From Setaria digitata (taxonomy: Eukaryota > Nematoda > Chromadorea > Rhabditida > Setariidae), in contig RCAB01000789.1 in assembly GCA_003640385.1 (NCBI GenBank), positions 1-19,145 on the forward strand: a stretch of 19,145 nucleotides of DNA, in the 5' to 3' direction. Under the pieces are notes generated by a model. The model worked only from the letters and a program-made list of their open reading frames with translations. It did no database searches and was not told where the DNA came from. The translations under genes and the position numbers were made by a program. How positions within the stretch are numbered: the stretch's first letter is position 1; the number at the start of each line of letters is the position of its first letter. Positions 10,401-19,070 of the stretch are shown here, piece by piece.

Positions 10401-13246
10401 AAATGCAGAAAAAAATAACAATTGTATTTCAAATTTTAGGCAAAAAGTGATTGATAGCTTTATCAGACTAGCAATCAGAAAGATCAAGCTTTCTTCTTTC
10501 ATTATGAATAAAAATTTAATGCTTGAAAGAAAAGTTTGTTTAATTTGAAGTCATGGAAAGATCGCAGAATGAAGTGGGATTTTAATGAGTGGAAAACCGA
10601 TACATTAAATATACGTTCATATGGCAGGCTATGGGTACCGGATATTAATAGTGATAGGTATGATTTAAATTACTTCCACTTATTAATCAAAACGTCAATT
10701 GTTATTCGACCTTGATAATCTAGGAATCGTGATTTAGGATGTAGAAATGGGTACTAATTTGAACTGGAAAAGCTGAGCTCTAGATTTTTAAATTAATTTT
10801 GTTTGAAAATGACTTTAGGAAATTACTTTGATCCAGAGTTTTTGTCTAACACATACAAAATAATGCTCTTATCAGTGATAGCATATTGAAAAAGTTCAAT
10901 TTATAGTTTTATTTTATAAATTTAAAATTTATAAATTAGTGTGTAAAGTAATTTTCCCCAGTTAATTTATGAAGAGCACTTTTTTAAAACCTCTAGCTAT
11001 TCAGTTTCTTTGTCATACATTCTTTGTTTTCTGTCTCTCAGCCGACTACTGTTTGCATCCGAAGTTTATTTGAGATCAGAAAACATTTTCGCTGTCTCTC
11101 TCCTTTTCATGGCATTTCCTTACTAAGTTCTCATTCCCCTTACTCTAATTTTCATGCTAATAAGTTGCTCTTCAAGGAATGACATAATTTTCAGAATTGA
11201 GAAATATTGAATATATGATCGCGAACTTCATTTGCAGATTTCAAACATCTTCACAGAGCGGTGACTATGCTCAGTTTTATAACATTATCGCCAAAAACAA
11301 TGGAAATGTTACTGGACGGTTGGAATTTAAGATGCAAGCTCACTGCGATATTGATTACACCAACTTTCCCGATGTGAATTTTGTTTTGGCAATACTTAAA
11401 TGAATTTTGAAAAAATTCTGAACTAATAACTTACGAAATTCAACTTTAGCCTTTTGCTGCACGAATCTATCTGATTGCTACTCATTGCAGGATGAGAAGA
11501 ATTGCTGTTTTCGAATGAAATCAGTCCTGTATCCTCATTACATCAGATACTACTTAGCTCAGGGTGAAGGTGATGCTCAAAATTTAATTTATCAAAGTGG
11601 ATTTATTTCTGCTCAACTTTACACAGTGCAAATTTTTTAATAAGAAAGGTGATGGAAGAAATTAAATTATTCTGCAGATGGATTGGATCTCACTAAATTG
11701 AGAACCAACTGGCATGTTCGAGATGCAACTGTTAAGATCATACCTGATGAAGATGATCGCAAGTAAGTCTCGCCTTCCACACTGTTATTGCATTAGCTTT
11801 CAGCCTACATATGAAGTATAGTAACAGTCTTTCAGAACACAGATGCTACAAATTTGCTTGCAAGTACGTCGTCGATCATCAACACTACGTATCGAACTAA
11901 CTCTTCCTATGATGGTTTCTTCGTTATTTGTCGTAATCGCCCCATTTTTTGGTTCCTTCCGTGATCAAGTATGCACGTTTCATATACTTTAATTAATATT
12001 TCACGATATTGATAGTTTATTTTTGGCTTGCACTGCAAATATTACTAATTGTGATTTTCTTCTTCCTAGTATCTAGAATTGCTTCATTTTATAGATTAAT
12101 GTGAAATTATTCGCTATATTCATCCAGCTAGTCAGCTTCACATTTCTGGCTATAAAAGCTCCTCAGATTGGATTCGGCGAGACTGTCCCGCACATATGTA
12201 AGTTCTACCTTTCTCCAGCTTTTCTTATCCGCAGCTCCTAGCTCCATTTCCCGCACTCGAAATTAATTTTTTAAGTGACGCAGTTTTCCTTCGCCTTCTC
12301 CAGAAAGAAAAGCTTCCAGCTGTTATAGAAATTGAAAATTGTACTGTGAAATACTGCGAAAGGAAATGTACCGAGTAACCAGGAAGTTGGGAAATGTACC
12401 GAATAGCTAGGAAGTTTCCAAAGTATATATCATTGGTGTAGACAATATTACGCAGGATAATTGTTACCTATTTAAACTTTAAGGATTAGGTAACGCCAAA
12501 CAAAAGTCTTCTGATGAAGACTTTTGTTGGTCTGTTGGTTATGACGGTTTTTGTTTTACAGATTGGCTTTTTTTACTTTGTTTACAGCTTTTTTTACATT
12601 TTTTAGCATGAAATTGGAAAAAAAAACATCCAAACCATCCATAAATCAAAAACTAAGAAAAAAAAATGATTCTTAAAGTTTTTTCAGACACATTCTACGT
12701 ATTTACGCTGAGTACAACAGTAGTTAGCCTGCTCCTCACACTTGTGATCAGTGCTATGTCACGAATTCAACGAAAATTACCACCTGGTAAAGCAACGTAA
12801 TTTCACTAGTTCAATTTCAACATTTTAGATAGACGAGTTATTATTGAAAAAAATGTTTTTACTCAATTATTTTTGAGAATTTTTGCAATTTAAAAATGTA
12901 ATTTTAACAGTAGAATTGCATTCGCTTTTTTACGAAGAGAGAAATAAATTAAAATTCTAAAACTAATTAAATCGCAAGCAGTAGTGATAATAAACGTATA
13001 AAAAAGGAATCCGTGACGAGTTTCATCAAAAATGATATCTTTGTAGCGCATCGATACACACTTCTAGCTTCTGCCCTAAATAGCAGCTTTTGTTGTGGTA
13101 GTGAGCCCAGTACTGAAATTGATGGGAGCTCAGCAAAGGATTATCATCAGGATTGGCTACAGATTCATATTGCTATCAATAACGTCATCTCATTCGTGAT
13201 TCTCATGGCTTATACCATTGGTATCATTATCATTTTGTGCATGTGA
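7450..13246 (+). CDS. Cys-loop ligand-gated ion channel subunit, nematode orphan (LGC-like) type
   Basis: Eleven exons: 7450-7549, 9110-9294, 9616-9660, 10551-10657, 11238-11373, 11491-11563, 11678-11762, 11836-11968, 12095-12197, 12688-12786, 13047-13246. All phases match, total 1266 bases, 421 residues. Residues 1-21 form a signal peptide (MLANYIRLIVVHGFFAFITA). The extracellular domain has NGHFLISWKDRRMKW around 105-119, LWVPDI at 137-142, and the signature Cys loop C182...FPDDEKN-C196 with exactly 13 residues between the cysteines. Membrane segments: M1 about 261-283, M2 291-308 followed by APQIGFGETVPHI, M3 325-346, M4 397-420 near the C-terminus. The M3-M4 loop is only about 50 residues. 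The protein should form a pentameric plasma-membrane channel opened by a small ligand. No vicinal cysteine pair is seen in the loop C region, so it is not a nicotinic alpha-type subunit. Ligand and ion preference cannot be told. The weakest boundary is the exon 4 acceptor (TTGAAG). Confidence 0.9.
7550..9109. other. Intron 1 of the channel gene, 1560 bases
   Basis: Starts GTAATT and ends TATTTTCAG. It is much the longest intron and has GC-richer islands at 8020-8140, 8330-8440 and 8940-9080. The last is open on both strands and is reported in the findings. No full second gene could be established inside it. Confidence 0.75.
8045..8137 (-). other. Small antisense open frame inside intron 1, unrecognised
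   Basis: On the minus strand, after a stop, the frame reads about 30 codons ending at a TGA (8047-8045). It contains CSPELPGF followed by MNVGMEKINALFHMLKKN, an amphipathic-helix-like tail. Codon use looks coding-like, but no convincing acceptor precedes it and no homologous family comes to mind. It could be the last exon of a nested gene, or chance. Confidence 0.18.
9661..10550. other. Intron 3 of the channel gene, 890 bases
   Basis: Starts GTATGT and ends with the unusual acceptor TTTGAAG. The choice is forced by family conservation: joining gives GHFLI-SWKDRRMKW, the conserved tryptophan strand of Cys-loop receptors. It holds T runs near 9665-9678 and 10071-10089 (19 T). No gene was seen inside. 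Confidence 0.75.
10658..11237. other. Intron 4 of the channel gene, 580 bases
   Basis: Starts GTATGA and ends TTTGCAG at 11237. An alternative TTTCAG acceptor ends at 11194, but using it in the required phase meets an early stop (TGA), so 11238 is the supported exon start. No other feature was seen. Confidence 0.75.
12362..12417. repeat. Imperfect tandem duplication, 2 x 28 bases
   Basis: Copy 1 (12362-12389) and copy 2 (12390-12417) both begin GGAAATGTACCGA and contain AGGAAGTT near the end. I count 4 differences in 28 positions. They lie directly head to tail inside intron 9. Confidence 0.85.
12496..12530. repeat. Near-perfect hairpin in intron 9
   Basis: CAAAAGTCTTC (12501-12511) and GAAGACTTTTG (12516-12526) are perfect inverted copies with a 4-base TGAT loop. 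Pairing extends outward to CCAA/TTGG with one extra A on the left, giving about 15 base pairs. Confidence 0.9.
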
Positions 13247-13291
13247 CGGAGGGATTGTATAGAATATGTTGAATTCAGTTTTCTAAATTAT

Positions 13292-13312
13292 AATAAATTT
13301 GACATTAATAAA
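13292..13312 (+). terminator. Two AATAAA polyadenylation signals
   Basis: AATAAA occurs at 13292-13297 and again at 13307-13312, about 46 and 61 bases after the channel stop codon (TGA at 13244-13246). They fit a short 3' untranslated region. AATAAA is frequent in AT-rich DNA, so position is the main support. Confidence 0.6.
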
Positions 13313-13319
13313 GACTGAA

Positions 13320-14070
13320 ACTGTTTTTGAAATGAGTTACTAATGCACAACACTATGCAAATGAATAACTTTTGTGAATGTAAAAAAAATATTTTGACAG
13401 TGCGGAAAGGCTGGAAGAATACAGTAAGTAGGTGCTAAGTGAAGATCCAAGAAATGAAAGAAACTGTTGGAAACTAATCAAAGTTGCTTGAAAAGGAAGG
13501 TATAGCTTGCTTGCTGATTTTCAGTCCTCGACTTTATCATTTCACTTTACAGTACTCGATCTAAATTAAGATAAAAGCAGATATCGCTTTTGTAAATCAC
13601 AGTAACAAATGATTTTCTCCCATTGGCCTAGGATAAGAGGAAGTTGTGAGTTTCATTAAGGAGAATGCATTAAGAGGTAGTTCATTTCATTTTTCACAGC
13701 TAAATAAATCTATCAGGTAAGTAAAAGTGCATAAATAAATTTAAAAAAAAAATAATAAATGAACAAGCAACAAAATTGTAATTCTCACAGAAGCCTTTTC
13801 AAAAGCTGGTCAACCTGGAAGCAGCTGAAAATTGAAATTAGATTGAATATGTGTAACTGAAGTAATTGGACAGAATTTGTAAATCTAATAAGGATATATA
13901 TGCATTAAATCTTGGCACTTTCCATGATTTCTTTTCTTCTCAGAATTCCCCCATTTCTTACTTTTCGAGTATTTGTTTGTAACAGAAAAAAAAAAAGAAA
14001 GAAGCGAAATTGTTGTATTCATTTCGTTTTTTTTTAATTTATTCTTGGAATTCACTTTTTCATTATTACT
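13320..14070. other. AT-rich intergenic sequence, nothing recognised
   Basis: It contains short A-rich tracts (for example near 13742-13755 and 13985-14000) and many stops on both strands. No exon-like segment, repeat family or RNA gene was seen. Confidence 0.55.
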
Positions 14071-14107
14071 TTGTTACCATTAATCGACAAACAACATTTG
14101 GATATAA

Positions 14108-14282
14108 AAACACAATAACAACGAGAGAGAGACAATCATCGAAAAATATCTGACCTCTGACCGGTTGGAGGAAGATTCTTGCTATTTCGAGAAAAGTGAA
14201 GGTAATGATTATACTTATAGGGAACACTTAACTTTTCGATTAATTCTAGGCACCTGAAGCTCCGATTGGTCAATTTGAATAA
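14108..14282 (+). other. Candidate terminal exon pair of a small gene
   Basis: A coding-like segment ends at 14201 before a good donor (GAAG/GTAATG). The next acceptor (TTCTAG) ends at 14249, giving a 48-base intron. In one frame the first segment contains EKYLTSDRLEEDSCYFEKSE and stops two codons after the junction. In another it contains RKILAISRKVK and joins in phase 0 to APEAPIGQFE, then TAA TAA, with AATAAA overlapping. Neither has a visible start codon or known domain, and the upstream exon is not found. Confidence 0.25.
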
Positions 14283-14967
14283 TAAACCTGGAAGCAAGAA
14301 AAAAAGCGCAAGCATACCGTAAACACAAAATTCTGTGAGGTACTGTAATACATATTACGGTTTATTATGTGCTATAATGCATTTCGTGTATTTGTAATAT
14401 CAAAATAAAACGCAAAAGTAGTTCTTGAGAAAATATAATTGAGAAAAATTATCCTCTATAATAAAATAAACTTTAGCATCAATTACATTACCAAAAAAAA
14501 ATAATTTTGTTTATAAAATCAAAACTACTGCAAAGTGAACGCAAAAATTAATATATACAATGAGAATTTGAAATTTAAAAATAAAATAAACGCTTTGTTT
14601 TAATTAAACGAATATTTCGATTAAAGCTTCAAAAGAAAAAAAAAGGTAAGAATGAGTAAAAGCAATTTCTTCGTCAGAAAGAAGATTGCTTGAAACCGAT
14701 AATAAGCCATCAAAGAAGTATGATTATGCTTGAAAAATCGTGACTTGAATCGTTGTAGCATGTTTAGAAACTGAGTATAATCTATAATAAGAAGAAGCTA
14801 AAAGGAAAGTATGCATTCTAGTATTTGATAGGAATATAAATTAGCTTCCTAAGAGGAGATTTTCCCCTGGGGACTGAGATCATTCATTAATGTATGGTGC
14901 CAAAGATATTACAAAAAATGAGACACGAAAGTCAAAACTTTGCCAAAATTTGGACTCAAAGTTCTGA
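14283..14967. other. AT-rich intergenic sequence, nothing recognised
   Basis: Many stops on both strands; A-rich tracts around 14491-14500 and 14634-14645. No gene seen. Confidence 0.55.
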
Positions 14968-15351
14968 TTAATCATTTTAACGCTTCTTGAGACTCTAATT
15001 TCAAATATAGCATGGAATTTGGCAAATGATTTGTTAGAAAAGGTCGTTCCAAGCAGTTACAAAAGTTACCAGCTGATTTCCTTCCAAATTCTAAAGTTTA
15101 AAATTCGAGGAACTCGACACGAAGGGAAATGCGAAATATTCCGGCTTTATTTGAAGTTAAAATTCACGGAGTTTCAACAAAACGTTCGGTTCATTACACA
15201 ACAATCCGTGACTCAAATTTATGTAACATCGATCAGGTGTTGCTTCCAGTTTGAACGCAGCTCAATCGCAGAATCTAGTCCCTATGATCAAGTATCATAT
15301 AAGTATGGGCGAAGAAAAAAGAATGATGAGATATTTGTAGGAATAATTTGA
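14968..15351 (+). CDS. Unrecognised open frame of 127 codons without an ATG start
   Basis: The frame is open from the TGA at 14965-14967 to TGA at 15349-15351, the longest open stretch in the window, with no ATG. A TTG at 15019 would begin LANDLLEKVVPSSYKSYQ. The middle contains CEIFRLYLKLKFTEF and the end is basic and hydrophilic (YKYGRRKKNDEIF). At this base composition a run this long is unlikely by chance (rough estimate about 0.1 expected in the window), so it may be an exon or a decayed gene. A possible acceptor (AAATATAG) ends at 15010. No domain, signal peptide or membrane segment was recognised, and no partner exon was found. Confidence 0.3.
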   Translation, partial: LIILTLLETLISNIAWNLANDLLEKVVPSSYKSYQLISFQILKFKIRGTRHEGKCEIFRLYLKLKFTEFQQNVRFITQQSVTQIYVTSIRCCFQFERSSIAESSPYDQVSYKYGRRKKNDEIFVGII

Positions 15352-15559
15352 AATTATTTTAATGTCTTTTATAATTCGTCAAATTTTTATAGTTTTTCTT
15401 TATTTCAACCTTTATGCAAAATGTAATAATAAAGCAGCGAAGAATTTTGGTTAGTCGGACTTGGAAACTAATATTCCGTTGCAGATGACAGAAATTGTAA
15501 CTTTTAATTCTCTGTAAAAGCATTTCACAGAAATATCTAACAAGAAATTTAAACAAAAT

Positions 15560-17100
15560 TGCATGCAAATGAAAAAGTAATGAAGGAGGGAGATAGAAGA
15601 TTACGCAAAAGGAATGCCACCCAAAGAAAAGAGCTCAGTACAAGTTGAAAAATTGAAGCATGAAAAAGGTGAGTTTGGAAAAGGAATAGTGAAAAAAAGA
15701 TGGAAGCAAGATTGAGGAAATAATCATGAAGAAAAGTTTTATGAAAGAATTATAAATGCTCCTAGTTAGGAACAAAATAATTTTCAGAAATGCAATTTTA
15801 CTAAAGTCGCCTGTCAACTTTTTTGAGTTTCGAGACATTAGACATTGATTAATTGTTGGAAACAAGCGGGGATCGCAAAAATTTTCCCTTGTCTGAAGCC
15901 TTGCAAGTGATGGAAAAAGGTGAAAAGTAGAAACAGTAGCAAAAAAGTCCGTAAGATATTAGGTAGATGATTGATTAAGGTATTCATAAAAGAGCACTAC
16001 ATCAGGTGGAAAGAACAAGCAATAGTTGTGAAGATGGAAGAAATAGTGTTTCAGGTAAGAGTAAAGTTGAATAAGAAGATATGCAAATGGAAAATGAAGC
16101 AAACAAGTAATACTCAATCATTAAAAATTAGAGAATAATAAAGGGACATTCGAAAAGACAGGTAAAGAACAAAAAAAACTTATCAAAGAAGTGTGCAACA
16201 AATTAAAAAGCATATGTGGATGATGAAAAAACAAAATTATGCTTGGTCTTCTCGTTAATTAATTACTGTTAAAGTAACTTAAAAGCTATTTTCCAAAGAA
16301 AAAAAAAGCATAGAAAAAGAAGACTGGATGTTAAAAAAATAAGGAGCAGTAAACTATGAGGAACGCAGACATCATGAAATATGAATAAAAAGAGTGCATA
16401 AAAGTGATGCGTAGAATTAATTAACTTAATGAAAAACACACAGTAGTTAGATAATGCACTTGAAGTATCAATTATGCATGTTTTTTCAATTATCTTAACT
16501 AGATAATTGAAAAAAATTTTCAAAATTTTCAAGGTATCACTTACTGAAGTTTTTTGCAAATGATCTATTACACAGAGAAGAGTGAAATTAGTCATTAAAA
16601 GAGCATCACAGAGAAGGGTTAGATTAGGTGGCGAAAATGAAGAATTTACAGAACTGATAATATGTAAGGTAGAAAAAATTTCGAATAATTGAATGTAGCA
16701 GAAGCAATCGTTTCGGAGTAGTTAAGATGAATGAAAAGAAGACTAAACTAACTAACAGTTCCAAAGAAGGAAAAGAAACCTGATCAGCTGTTATGAGAGA
16801 GTAAAGAACACTCTGTGATGAGAAGGAATGAAACAAAAGAATGGAACTGTGGAGAGGAAAAAGTGGAAATGAATGGAATTAAAAGGCAAACTTGAAATGA
16901 AATCACTAAATTGGAAACGAAATATTTGCATATTTTGGGATGGATTTCAGTGAATAAATGTGACGAGAAGAAATGCTCAGAAAGAATAGATACAAGCTTT
17001 CATGATCGTTTTTGCTTCAAAGAAGTTTTCGGTCTGCTAGGTTGGAAAAAGAACTGACAGCATTGAATGAGAGCATATCAAGTTAAAAACAAAAGATCAC
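15560..17100. other. Purine-skewed non-coding block
   Basis: For about 1.5 kb the plus strand is dominated by A and G, especially AAG, GAA and AGA words, while both flanks are more balanced. Stops are frequent on the plus strand. Long minus-strand frames here (for example 16269-16595) reflect the scarcity of stops in pyrimidine-rich sequence. Splice-like sites (GTGAGT at 15669, TTTCAGGTAAGA around 16048) occur without a supported exon. It may be intron or intergenic DNA, or an eroded lysine/glutamate-rich gene. Confidence 0.45.
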
Positions 17101-17210
17101 TTAATTCATTCCCAAAACTTCTACTGCTGATGATCATCCGTAATCATTTTCGGTTAAAAATATCAAATAACTTGGTAATTTTTATATTTAATAAAGTTGA
17201 CGTGGAAAGG

Positions 17211-17336
17211 CTGTGGCAAACAATGGTTAATAAGTTTTAATAATTAGTTTAAAATCTGCGCAATATATTTNACTGTGGCAAACAATGGTTAGTTAATAAG
17301 TTTTAATAATTAGTTTAAAATCTGCGCAATATATTT
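17211..17336. repeat. Near-exact duplication flanking an N: probable assembly join
   Basis: The 60 bases at 17211-17270 recur at 17273-17336 (64 bases). The only difference seen is a 4-base GTTA insertion in the second copy. The copies are separated by the single N at 17271 and one A. This pattern fits two contig ends that overlap but were joined without being merged. Confidence 0.85.
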
Positions 17337-17344
17337 TCAATTTT

Positions 17345-18235
17345 TCTTCCTTTTTTTGTTACAGTAGAAATTTACACTTGCAGAAAATTGATGGAAAGAT
17401 TTTTTAGGATTTAAAAATTAAGAAGTTGAAATAAGACCAGCCTGATTAAATTTTAAAAAATTATTATTTTAAACAGCTTGGAAAAGGAAGCAAAAATGCT
17501 TTAACTTAAAAGCAGAAATTTGATGACAGTAAATTGTAAATATTTAATAAAATGGCAAATATATCAAATCTAAGAACACGTCAGTATAGTTTTTATGGTT
17601 GCTTACACTGTTCTTCCTATAATTCTACTTATGAGAACATATCAGTAAATTAAAATTTCTCAGAGCTACTTGTCTTATCATGTAAAATACAAATTTAAAA
17701 TCTGACATGTAGTCACTCTTTCCAATCTTTCCAATCATTTTTGTAACGTAAACGGAAATGCTTCCAAGTAAAACGGGAGGAACTTTATTTTTGGCCGTTA
17801 CTGTCATCATAAAATAAGTGTTTAAAACTTAAATAAGTCTTTAAAACTATTTGTTAAGTGAAATTTGAAGCAAAGAATTTAAAACAAATTGCAGGAGTTT
17901 TTTAGAATTTTAACATCATACATTAAATTCTTTTTATATTATTCTTTATAAAATGAAAAAAAAAATTGTTCTTTCTTCCATTTTTAAAATAGAATTATTC
18001 ATTTAGAGAATTAAGCTGATAATTAAAAATGAAATAAATGGAGAATATTTATTTGAACAGATCTGAAGTTGCTATTACTTACAGTATGCTTCTTTCAAAG
18101 TTCATTTGAGCATTTATCTTTGCCAAAGTCCAACTTTTCCCTTCGTACTTCTGCATTTCCCTTAGTTCTAATTTTACGTTATGTTCCTTCCCATGTCACG
18201 TACTTCCACTTCTCCAGAGAGGTCGAGTGAGAGAC
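17345..18235. other. AT-rich intergenic sequence, nothing recognised
   Basis: Many stops on both strands. A minus-strand frame at 17625-17810 shows no motif or splice context and looks like chance. From about 18120 the sequence becomes pyrimidine-rich, then GC-richer, leading into the next gene region. Confidence 0.5.
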
Positions 18236-18612
18236 TAGATGGTCAGGACAGTTAGTATCAGTCTATCAGCCGTGGCCAAATTGCCTAGGAATCTATCTTT
18301 CTGCTCTGTCTTGGCACGTACGAGTAGGGCAATGGGTGGAAAGGAATATGCAAATGAAGACAGTGGTGCTGTTCGATGGGCCAAACAGTCTCAGTCTTGG
18401 AGAATACACTTCTCATCATCGGCTACCCATTTATTGTCTTCTCTCTTGGCTCAAAGCTTTGTTGTTGGCGACTGACTTTTCAACTTGGCTTTTGCATATT
18501 CCCACGAAATACATTTCAGTTGTTGCAGCAGCAGTTTCAAAGGAAGGCGCTTATTTCCAGTCTACTATGGACTGAGGCGTATCAAAGTGTTAATATCTTG
18601 AACTTGGGACAG
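18236..18612 (+). other. GC-richer leader region of the right-end gene
   Basis: Three overlapping plus-strand frames (from 18239, 18336 and 18376) run through this block, but none has convincing composition. A minimal first coding exon is possible: ATG-G at 18332-18335 before GTGGAA would join in phase to the exon at 18613 and give a protein beginning MDSAVAYPEV. This is only a phase argument. The block may otherwise be 5' untranslated or intronic. Confidence 0.25.
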
Positions 18613-19070
18613 ATTCAGCAGTGGCTTATCCAGAAGTAAAAGATTATGTGCGCTCCGTGGTTGAGACAGAAATATCGAACCCAATTAGTAAGAATCTAAT
18701 ACTTATTTCAATTTCCAGTCAGTTTTCTCCTTCTAATTATTCTCTTATTGAAATGAAAACGGAATATGCCTGAAATAAGATTGTTTCATACTTCCAGTTC
18801 GTGAAATCTCACATTCTCGTTTTTGCATAATTTCTGAAAGGCATGTTTCAGAATTAAATCTCGTAGCAAGCGAAACTAATTTGTCTATGCTACGGTTAAA
18901 CGAAAAATGTTCCAATTAGTATCGAAAATTACAAATATTGCGAGAATTACGAGTGCAAAATGAGGCTATATCATGCAAGACGAAGCAAAAGTATCGTTTG
19001 CAAAGTTGGAACAGAAGAGGAGAAATCGCGCATCAATTAAGCGGTTGCGATATTGTACAGGTGGTGGAAG
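18613..19070 (+). CDS. Putative coiled-coil protein, partial, with an in-frame TAG
   Basis: Exon 18613-18687 (acceptor GACAG, donor GTAAGA) encodes SAVAYPEVKDYVRSVVETEI. It joins in phase to 18798-19070 (acceptor CTTCCAG, donor GTAACA), which reads HVSELNLVASETN and LRLNEKCSN, then TAG at 18917-18919, then YRKLQILRELRVQNEAI and SWNRRGEIAHQL. Charged and leucine residues are spaced like a coiled coil on both sides of the stop. A later acceptor (TTTCAG ending 18851) keeps the same frame. Skipping the stop would need a 57-base intron, 18863-18919, in phase 0 with a weak GTAGCA donor. The N-terminal part faintly recalls splicing factor SPF27/BCAS2, but its characteristic core is absent, so I do not assign it. 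The gene continues beyond the window. Confidence 0.42.

Larger units (their letters stand above)
12198..12687. other. Intron 9 of the channel gene, 490 bases, holding two repeats
   Basis: Starts GTAAGT and ends TTTTCAG, separating M2 from M3. It contains a 28-base tandem duplication (12362-12417) and a strong hairpin (12496-12530), followed by T-rich and A-rich tracts. Confidence 0.8.

Noticed and set aside
15614..15668. ATG exon-like stretch MPPKEKSSVQVEKLKHEK with a strong GTGAGT donor
   Set aside because: Joining in phase to the next good acceptor (TTTCAG ending 15787) meets a stop after a few codons, and A/G-rich DNA readily produces such lysine/glutamate-rich peptides.
16269..16595. 108-residue minus-strand open frame, hydrophobic
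   Set aside because: It lies opposite the purine-skewed block, where stops are rare on the pyrimidine-rich strand. It is F/L/I/S-rich low-complexity sequence with no splice context or motif.
18376..18639. 87-residue plus-strand frame and its overlapping neighbours
   Set aside because: Three frames overlap in the same GC-richer block, so openness is due to composition; none shows a motif, and the exon starting at 18613 uses a different frame.
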